Shown here piece after piece: positions 23,131 through 27,648 of a stretch of 27,648 bases of DNA. This DNA is from a virus. The stretch lies in IMG/VR virus record IMGVR_UViG_3300020190_000288, positions 1 to 27,648 of that record; one strand, written 5' to 3'. Position 1 is the stretch's first letter; each line of letters begins with the position of its first letter. The translations under genes were made by a program, and so were the position numbers. The notes under the pieces were generated by a model. The model had not been told where the DNA came from. It searched no databases and saw nothing but the letters and a program-made list of their open reading frames with translations.

Positions 23131-24627
23131 ATGGGTTCGGTAGATTTTTCACGATACATAGACTTGACGCTTGACGATAAAAGTCCGCAAGAAGTTTATG
23201 AAGAAGCCGTCGAATACGGCCGAAACAGCCTCCCAGAACTAAACCTGCGAGCGGGAACGCTGGAAGACGCTTTGATGCAGGCTTTTTCGTACGTTGGATC
23301 AACCACAATTGGTGCAATTAATCGTCTGCCAGACGGTTTGATGGAGGGAATCCTAAAGCTTCACGGTCTCGAAAGACTTGAGGCAACATTTGCGGAAATT
23401 GATGTTCTGTTCACGGTTTCAGAAAATGGCGGCACCGTACCAGCCGGAACGTCGGTAATTTTCAATTATGACGACGGAAACTCACAAACGCAATACGCAT
23501 TTGAAACAACGCAGACCGTAACCGCCGGTTCTTCGTCTACGACCGTTGCCGCGTTGGTTCGATCACTTACGGCCGGAGTCATACCAGCGATTCCTATAGG
23601 AACCAATTTGAGCATTGGCGAACCGAGCTCGACGATCTTTCTGTGTGAAACAACGGGCAGCCTTTCGCAAGGTGCGGGAGACGAGACATCGGATGAGTAT
23701 CTTGCTCGGGGAACAACATACCTACAGTCGCTTTCAAGGGTTTTGACCACGGCCAACCAGGTACAAAATTTTATTCTCACAACGTTCTCCGGGGTAAAAC
23801 GTTGTCGCGTTTACGATCTGGCAAAGGCGATCGAATTCGACGCTGGAATAACGTCTACCATTTCCGGTTCGGGAACAAACGTAACAATTGCGACCAACGC
23901 CAGTTTTAGCGCAGCATGCGGAGCCGATCCCGTTTACAGGGTTTTGACTCCGGAGTATTACGGCAACATCGATGAGGCGCCATACGGGGACCCAAACTAC
24001 GCAAATTTTAAGTCCGGAACATACCAGGGTTCTTTTACGGGCAACAATCTAAATATAACGGGCAACGTAGTTTCTGTGCCGGCAACCGGGCCGGCCGATG
24101 TTATCAATCTGACGAAACTCGATTTGTTTGAAATTGAAGGCAATCCAAAACCGGGTCATTTCGTAGTTTTTGTTTGTGGTGAAGGTGGCAAACCGGTAAG
24201 CATGGAACTCAAGCAAGAAATTCGTGATGCTCTCGAAGAACGAATCGTTGCTGGACTTTCTTTCAAAATTTTGGATGTTTGGACATACGACATCAAGTTT
24301 GTAATCTCAATCAAAGCCGACGCAAGTTATTTGGTGGCCGACGTGATTGAAACCCTCAAAACATCCATCGAGGACGACATTTCCCCCGACAACTGGTCAG
24401 AGTGGGATTCCGTCGTGAGAATTTTTGATGTCGTCGTAAAGGCGTCCAAAGTGCCCGGCGTTGCGTACGTGTTTCAGGTGACGGGATCAATTCCCAGCTA
24501 TCCAGATACGGACCCGGGAAACAGCTTGCTTTTTGCGGAATCAACTAGCGGTTCGCAACTGATTGGTTACGCGCCGACATACGCAGGACTCCTACCGAAA
24601 GCCACAGTTGAAGTAACGGTTGCATAG
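23131..24627 (+). CDS. Baseplate J-like protein (gp47-like)
   Basis: This 498-aa protein forms the baseplate wedge with the next protein. It shows the gpJ layout: helical N-terminus (GTLEDALMQAFSYVGSTTIGAINRLPDGL), a strand domain with FTVSENGGTVPAGTSVIF, the motif ETSDEYLARGTTYLQSLS then TANQVQNFILTTFSGVKRC (about 190-232), and a C-terminal repeat-like domain (QEIRDALEERIVAGLSFKI; FDVVVKASKVPGVAYVFQV). In the middle (residues about 245-330) is an extra beta insert with GTYQGSFTGNNLNITGNVV. The gene is 2 bases from gp25-like and 3 bases from the next gene. Confidence 0.92.
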   Translation: MGSVDFSRYIDLTLDDKSPQEVYEEAVEYGRNSLPELNLRAGTLEDALMQAFSYVGSTTIGAINRLPDGLMEGILKLHGLERLEATFAEIDVLFTVSENGGTVPAGTSVIFNYDDGNSQTQYAFETTQTVTAGSSSTTVAALVRSLTAGVIPAIPIGTNLSIGEPSSTIFLCETTGSLSQGAGDETSDEYLARGTTYLQSLSRVLTTANQVQNFILTTFSGVKRCRVYDLAKAIEFDAGITSTISGSGTNVTIATNASFSAACGADPVYRVLTPEYYGNIDEAPYGDPNYANFKSGTYQGSFTGNNLNITGNVVSVPATGPADVINLTKLDLFEIEGNPKPGHFVVFVCGEGGKPVSMELKQEIRDALEERIVAGLSFKILDVWTYDIKFVISIKADASYLVADVIETLKTSIEDDISPDNWSEWDSVVRIFDVVVKASKVPGVAYVFQVTGSIPSYPDTDPGNSLLFAESTSGSQLIGYAPTYAGLLPKATVEVTVA

Positions 24628-24630
24628 GCA

Positions 24631-25890
24631 ATGCGAGCATTCAACAGACTTACCGAGGCTCAAGCCAAACTCACGGCCGTAAATGGCGACGGACTTTGGA
24701 GCACGCAAAATCTGACGGTAAGCAACAGCGGATTTTCCTCGTTTCGGCCTAACGGTTTTAGGCAGCTTGCACTCAAGCAAACCGATCCCCTGCTGACGAA
24801 CAAGCTCACGCTTTCCTCAATTTCAACCCCGCAAAGCGACCTGAACAAGGAAATGTCTTTCTTTTTTGCTGTACGGATGGAATCGGGTGGTTCTGTCACT
24901 GTAAAAATCACAGAAGACGTTTATGGTCAGGTCGACATTGAAGAAACTGTCGACATTACATCAAATACAAACATCTACCCAGCTTCCTCCAACTTTGGCT
25001 CAACCGTACAAAACTTCAAATGGACCGTTGTGCGGGTGCCGTATTTCAAAACCCCGGGAACAAATTTGGCTGCCTCTTACAACATTGAGATTTCTTTCGA
25101 CCCGACGGAATCTATAGAAGAATTTTATTTTTCGTCCCCTGTTTTGGTTGGTTACTATGACTTCTTTTTCAATAACACCGTTCTGGCGGATTTGGGAAAA
25201 AGTTTGCCTCATTGGCTGATCGACAAAGATATTGAAAATTCCGCCAACCTAAATCCCGATATCTTGATGACGCGATATATGGACGTCGCCTCCGGTCATC
25301 TTGACCTTGCTTTTGATTACATGAGAAAATTTATTTATCTTGATATTCAGGGCGGTTACACCCCGGCCAACCCCGATACCAAGAGCATATTGGTTGACCC
25401 GACCGTGGCCGATTATGTGACCCTTCTGTGGCTGCTGGTGTTTACGTTTACAAAACCGATTTCTAGATTTCAGCTTGTTCCTGATTACATTCCTGACCCT
25501 TTCATTCTTGACGAGAGCGCGCTCGATGGAACAGACAGACTTTTGCTTTCAAGTTCCAACGACACATCTCCGCCGGAATTTTCCCGCGAACTGCAAATTC
25601 AACTTTTAAGATGGCAGGCCTACACTGGCTACTACGGCGGTTTTGCTGGAACGATCAACGCCGTAAAAGAGGCGGCGAAACAAATGTTGTTTGGTTCACA
25701 AACCTTGACAGTCGATTACGACTACGATGTCGAACCGTGGGTCATCAACTTGACTTCGCCGTATAATCAAACTTTCGGGGGGGACTTTACTTTGATTGGG
25801 GAGTCGTCACCGCTTGTTATGGAAGCGGTTTCATACGCAAAACCCTTGGGGGTTTTGGTTACGCACCAAATGACCGCATTCCAACCGTAA
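24631..25890 (+). CDS. Baseplate wedge protein, gpI-like partner of J
   Basis: This 419-aa protein lies right after J-like, where phages of this type encode the gpI-type wedge protein. Residues 1-170 are a beta-rich lectin-like domain (SVTVKITEDVYGQVDIEETV, FKWTVVRVPYFKTPGTNL, YNIEISFDPTE). Residues about 170-419 contain the gpI-like part: LPHWLIDKDIENSANL, RYMDVASGHLDLAFDYMRKFI, a proline/aromatic-rich region and LRWQAYTGYYGGFAGTINAVKEAAKQML (the family RGT-like segment is GGFAGTINAV), ending with AKPLGVLVTHQMTAF. The beta domain is an addition relative to the shorter P2 gpI and might support fibre attachment. That is inferred. Confidence 0.78.
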   Translation: MRAFNRLTEAQAKLTAVNGDGLWSTQNLTVSNSGFSSFRPNGFRQLALKQTDPLLTNKLTLSSISTPQSDLNKEMSFFFAVRMESGGSVTVKITEDVYGQVDIEETVDITSNTNIYPASSNFGSTVQNFKWTVVRVPYFKTPGTNLAASYNIEISFDPTESIEEFYFSSPVLVGYYDFFFNNTVLADLGKSLPHWLIDKDIENSANLNPDILMTRYMDVASGHLDLAFDYMRKFIYLDIQGGYTPANPDTKSILVDPTVADYVTLLWLLVFTFTKPISRFQLVPDYIPDPFILDESALDGTDRLLLSSSNDTSPPEFSRELQIQLLRWQAYTGYYGGFAGTINAVKEAAKQMLFGSQTLTVDYDYDVEPWVINLTSPYNQTFGGDFTLIGESSPLVMEAVSYAKPLGVLVTHQMTAFQP

Positions 25891-25893
25891 GAC

Positions 25894-25920
25894 ATACGCG
25901 AAACGTATTTGGGGTATACT
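25894..25920 (+). promoter_or_regulatory. Inverted repeat and -10 (TATACT) before the lysis/fibre genes
   Basis: Right after the gpI-like stop, ATACG (25894-25898) and CGTAT (25904-25908) form a perfect 5-bp inverted repeat around CGAAA. TATACT (25915-25920) follows, one base from the -10 consensus. The next gene has GGAGG and ATG 25940. The repeat overlaps where a -35 box would be, so it could be an operator or a small terminator. No good -35 box is present. Confidence 0.35.
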
Positions 25921-25939
25921 TTTAGTACTGGAGGCTTTC

Positions 25940-26173
25940 ATGGCCGACAACGAAGAAAGCTCACTTGACGGATTGTTTGAACAGCTTGTTCGGGAGATAC
26001 TCCCGTCCACGGTAATCAGCAACTTTCTGTTGGTGGCCGAAGTTGTAAACGAGGATGGAACAGACCTAAACGTCACCGTGTCATCAAGTTTGACGCCTTG
26101 GCTTGCACTGGGAATGCTTCGATCAGCGGAGGAAATGATCACGTCCGGTGAATGCAATTTCAATTCAGCCTAG
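25940..26173 (+). CDS. Conserved small actinophage-type protein, 77 aa
   Basis: A GGAGG lies 5 bases before ATG 25940. The protein has a helical acidic N-terminus (SSLDGLFEQLVREIL), a beta hairpin (LLVAEVVNEDGTDLNVTVS) and the segment LTPWLALGMLRSAEEMI (51-67). That last block is familiar from a small protein family (DUF7213 as I recall) in phages of Actinobacteria, of unknown function. It stands 9 bases before the holin gene. Its position suggests a lysis or late role, but nothing in the sequence shows one. Confidence 0.83.
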   Translation: MADNEESSLDGLFEQLVREILPSTVISNFLLVAEVVNEDGTDLNVTVSSSLTPWLALGMLRSAEEMITSGECNFNSA

Positions 26174-26182
26174 GAGAAAAAC

Positions 26183-26398
26183 ATGAGTGCAAAATTCATT
26201 AAAGACACAGCGGAGCGGGCAGTCACTGCATTTTTGACCGCCTATCTTGGTGCTTGGGTTGCCGCAGGCAGCTCTTTCGACGCCCTGGTCGACAACGATA
26301 ATCTGAAAATCGGAGCTACTGCTGCCGCATTGTCGGTTGCCGCTGCGTTCGGCTTGAAGAAAGTTGGTCCGAATAAGGATTCAGCGTCAGTTCTCTGA
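26183..26398 (+). CDS. Holin, r1t-like, 71 aa
   Basis: The ATG at 26183 follows AGGAGAAA. The protein has a short charged N-terminus (MSAKFIKDTAERA), a first hydrophobic helix (VTAFLTAYLGAWVAAGSSF, 14-32), a short loop (DALVDNDNLKIG) and a second helix (ATAAALSVAAAFGL, 45-58), ending with Lys/Gly/Pro. Size, two helices and the start KDTAERAxxxF match the r1t/actinophage holin family, which opens the cytoplasmic membrane for an endolysin. No endolysin lies in this window. The tape-measure peptidase is the only cell-wall enzyme visible. Confidence 0.82.
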   Translation: MSAKFIKDTAERAVTAFLTAYLGAWVAAGSSFDALVDNDNLKIGATAAALSVAAAFGLKKVGPNKDSASVL

Positions 26399-26405
26399 AG
26401 TCCTT

Positions 26406-26422
26406 CGCCTCATTGGCAGGCG
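26406..26422 (+). repeat. Short inverted repeat after the holin gene
   Basis: CGCCT (26406-26410) and AGGCG (26418-26422) form a 5-bp stem with a 7-base loop. No U-run follows. It sits in the 69-base gap between the holin and the next gene, which also holds TACAAT (26431-26436), a possible -10 element. A weak terminator or attenuator is possible. Confidence 0.25.
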
Positions 26423-26467
26423 CCCTAATCTACAATGGGTTGAAGTAGTAGTTAGAGGTGCCTGTCA

Positions 26468-26869
26468 ATGATTGCCGGAACTTACAACATTGTTTGTCAG
26501 CAGGGGGCCGTGCTCAACCTGCTCATTCAAGTTGAGCAACCCGATCTTGCCGCGGATCCCACGGGTGGAACCTATGAACCGTTTGACCTAAGAGGCCATA
26601 CCGCAAGAATGCAGGTGAGAAGGACCCTTGAAAGTTCTACTGTGATTGCGAGCTTGACCACAGAAAATGCTGGTCTGAAAATAAATCCAGATTCGGTTGA
26701 GCCTTTCCCGGGAACTGAATACAACAATCTGCAAATTCTTATGACAAGTGCGGCGACATCGGCACTGACAAATGGCGGCGTGTACGACATTGAAATAATC
26801 AATGAAGACGGGTATGTTTCGAGACTCCTCGAGGGGGAGTTTAGGTTCGTTTATGAGGTAACCAGATGA
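26468..26869 (+). CDS. Tail-fibre-associated phage protein, 133 aa
   Basis: This protein starts at ATG 26468 after AGAGGTG. It has a compact beta fold: AGTYNIVCQQGAVLNLLIQV (3-22), EPFDLRGHTARMQVRR (37-52), ASLTTENAGLKINPDS (60-75), then GGVYDIEIINEDGYVSRLLEGEFRFVYEVTR (103-133). This layout (DL-GxTARMQVR, YDIEI, RLLEGxF, EVTR) is shared by many phage proteins placed beside fibre genes. Its function is not established; a virion or baseplate role is likely from position. It overlaps the next gene by 4 bases. Confidence 0.82.
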   Translation: MIAGTYNIVCQQGAVLNLLIQVEQPDLAADPTGGTYEPFDLRGHTARMQVRRTLESSTVIASLTTENAGLKINPDSVEPFPGTEYNNLQILMTSAATSALTNGGVYDIEIINEDGYVSRLLEGEFRFVYEVTR

Positions 26870-27279
26870 CAACGAATTACGTGACAGTAGAGCCGAACAA
26901 AGTCATTGTTCAGCTTCACAGCCCGTACGGCGCACGGGGTCGTGGTTGGTTCTCGGGATACGGAGACCCCGATAACGACGTCGGAAAGCCCGGCGACTTC
27001 TACATCGACCTTGATACCCAAAGGTATTTTGGACCAAAGACAGAAGCTGGTTGGCCGGCGCCATTCTATACGGCCGGAGCGATTGTGACTCGATATGAGC
27101 ACGTCCAATCAAGCCCTTCTGCCGAATGGATCATTAATCACGGACTCGGGGGAAGACCGTCAATCGTTGTCGTTGACAGCGCCGGCACGGTAGTCATCGG
27201 AGAAATCACTTACGTTTCCAACCTCGAAATTCGTGTAAACTTTACATCGGCGTTCGCCGGTTACGCCTATCTAACCTAA
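26866..27279 (+). CDS. Tail fibre / receptor-binding-type protein, 137 aa
   Basis: The gene starts in an ATGA overlap with the previous one. Residues 1-63 show GKPGDFYIDLDTQRYFGPKTEAGWP, a motif common in phage fibre proteins with collagen-like or short beta spikes. Residues 75-137 match a small beta domain seen in many phage fibres: HVQSSPSAEWIINHGLGGRP (79-98), SIVVVDSAGTVVIGEITYVS, IRVNFTSAFAGYAYLT. Such short domains are often modular and exchanged between phages. The protein is probably part of the fibre or its tip. No chaperone is seen. Confidence 0.83.
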   Translation: MTTNYVTVEPNKVIVQLHSPYGARGRGWFSGYGDPDNDVGKPGDFYIDLDTQRYFGPKTEAGWPAPFYTAGAIVTRYEHVQSSPSAEWIINHGLGGRPSIVVVDSAGTVVIGEITYVSNLEIRVNFTSAFAGYAYLT

Positions 27280-27288
27280 GGAAATTGC

Positions 27289-27642
27289 ATGGCCACAAAG
27301 TTCGTAACAAACCTTGACCTCAATAGCAATCAAATTCTTAATGGTCGCTTTCAGGTCCTTGACACAGACCCGCTAACGGGGAATTTCAACGGCCGCGTTT
27401 ATTTCAATTCGACCGAAGGCACACTCAAGTACTACTTCATTCCAACGGGCAGCCCTTCTGGATCGTGGCGCAAACTCGTAAGAGGCATTACTTCCGACAC
27501 TACAGCTCTGACAGCAACTGAAGCGTCTGGCAATTTCTCGCTCTCCATCGCGAATGCGACAACTTCTGTTTCTGGTCTCATGTCCGATACGGACAAGGCA
27601 ATTCTCGATGATTCAACAGCGGCGAATGTGGCCGGAAAATAG
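27289..27642 (+). CDS. Tail fibre N-terminal segment, stopped by TAG (possible frameshift)
   Basis: The ATG at 27289 follows TAAGGA. The 117-aa product begins KFVTNLDLNSNQILNGRFQV, a common attachment start of long phage fibres, has GRVYFNSTEGTLKYYFI and ends with GLMSDTDKAILDDSTAANVA. In related fibres this last block is followed by more sequence (VKRD-like, then repeats). Here TAG at 27640-27642 comes right after GGA AAA. In the -1 frame the visible bases read AAA ATA GTC AAA (K-I-V-K), which resembles that usual continuation. So the gene may be cut by a real frameshift, by an assembly or sequencing error in the A-run (27636-27639), or may be read through by frameshifting. The window ends 6 bases later. 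Confidence 0.75.
   Translation: MATKFVTNLDLNSNQILNGRFQVLDTDPLTGNFNGRVYFNSTEGTLKYYFIPTGSPSGSWRKLVRGITSDTTALTATEASGNFSLSIANATTSVSGLMSDTDKAILDDSTAANVAGK
27636..27642 (+). promoter_or_regulatory. Possible -1 slip site at the end of the fibre gene
   Basis: AAAA (27636-27639) directly precedes TAG. A one-base backward slip on AAA would avoid the stop and read ATA GTC AAA. This is not a full X-XXY-YYZ heptamer, so a programmed event is less supported than an indel. Confidence 0.3.
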
Positions 27643-27648
27643 TCAAAA

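Noticed and set aside
26401-26436. TTGGCA and TACAAT as a full -35/-10 promoter
   Set aside because: The spacer is only 12 bases; at most the -10 element alone could be used.
1-27648. tRNA genes, CRISPR arrays, insertion sequences, attachment sites, integrase
   Set aside because: I read for clover-leaf arms, regular repeats with spacers, transposase motifs and integrase motifs and found none.

Overview
This window is a dense stretch of a tailed double-stranded DNA phage genome with a contractile tail (myovirus morphology). The evidence for a contractile tail is a recognisable sheath protein, a separate tube protein, a gp25-like wedge protein, a baseplate J-like protein and a gpI-like partner. 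Base composition looks moderate, near 50 % GC by eye. Several otherwise anonymous genes resemble families I associate with phages of Actinobacteria: the 181-aa protein at 5754, the 178-aa protein at 7748, the 77-aa protein at 25940 and an r1t-like holin. An actinobacterial host, perhaps aquatic, is therefore my best guess. It is an inference, and no host gene, integrase, tRNA or rRNA is visible.

Layout. Positions 1-4337 are transcribed leftwards. In transcription order they hold a 56-aa membrane protein, a 761-aa portal protein fused to a MuF-like minor head domain, and a very long prohead protease fusion that runs off the left edge without a stop. The major capsid protein is probably beyond that edge. 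Everything from 4378 to the right end is transcribed rightwards. It begins with the large terminase, then a recombination cassette (Rad52-like annealing protein, RecB/Cas4-like nuclease, HNH nuclease, RuvC-like resolvase, coiled-coil protein, ParB-like protein). Next come a small arginine-rich protein and the head-tail joining proteins (connector, gpG-like completion protein, probable tail terminator). The tail module follows: sheath, tube, frameshifted assembly chaperones, a 1580-aa tape measure with a C-terminal M15-type peptidase domain, hub proteins, OB-fold spike and wedge proteins. A small conserved gene and a holin come next, followed by fibre-associated genes. The last fibre gene stops 6 bases before the window ends.

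How it works together. The terminase packs DNA through the portal, and the protease matures the head. The connector, gpG-like protein and terminator join head to tail. The tape measure and chaperones set tail length, and the baseplate with spike and fibres triggers sheath contraction. The recombination cassette presumably supports replication and concatemer resolution. Genes are packed with short overlaps, and no gap reaches 300 bases.

Most notable signals: (i) two perfect 12-bp palindromes exactly 20 bp apart between portal and protease genes; (ii) a protease-DUF6321 fusion of at least 590 codons from a TTG start; (iii) a good slippery heptamer AAACCCT for a -1 frameshift in the tail chaperone gene; (iv) a group of genes with no Shine-Dalgarno sequence but a -10-like hexamer 6-7 bases before ATG, suggesting leaderless transcripts; (v) a tail-fibre gene that ends at TAG after an A-run while the usual fibre continuation appears in the -1 frame.
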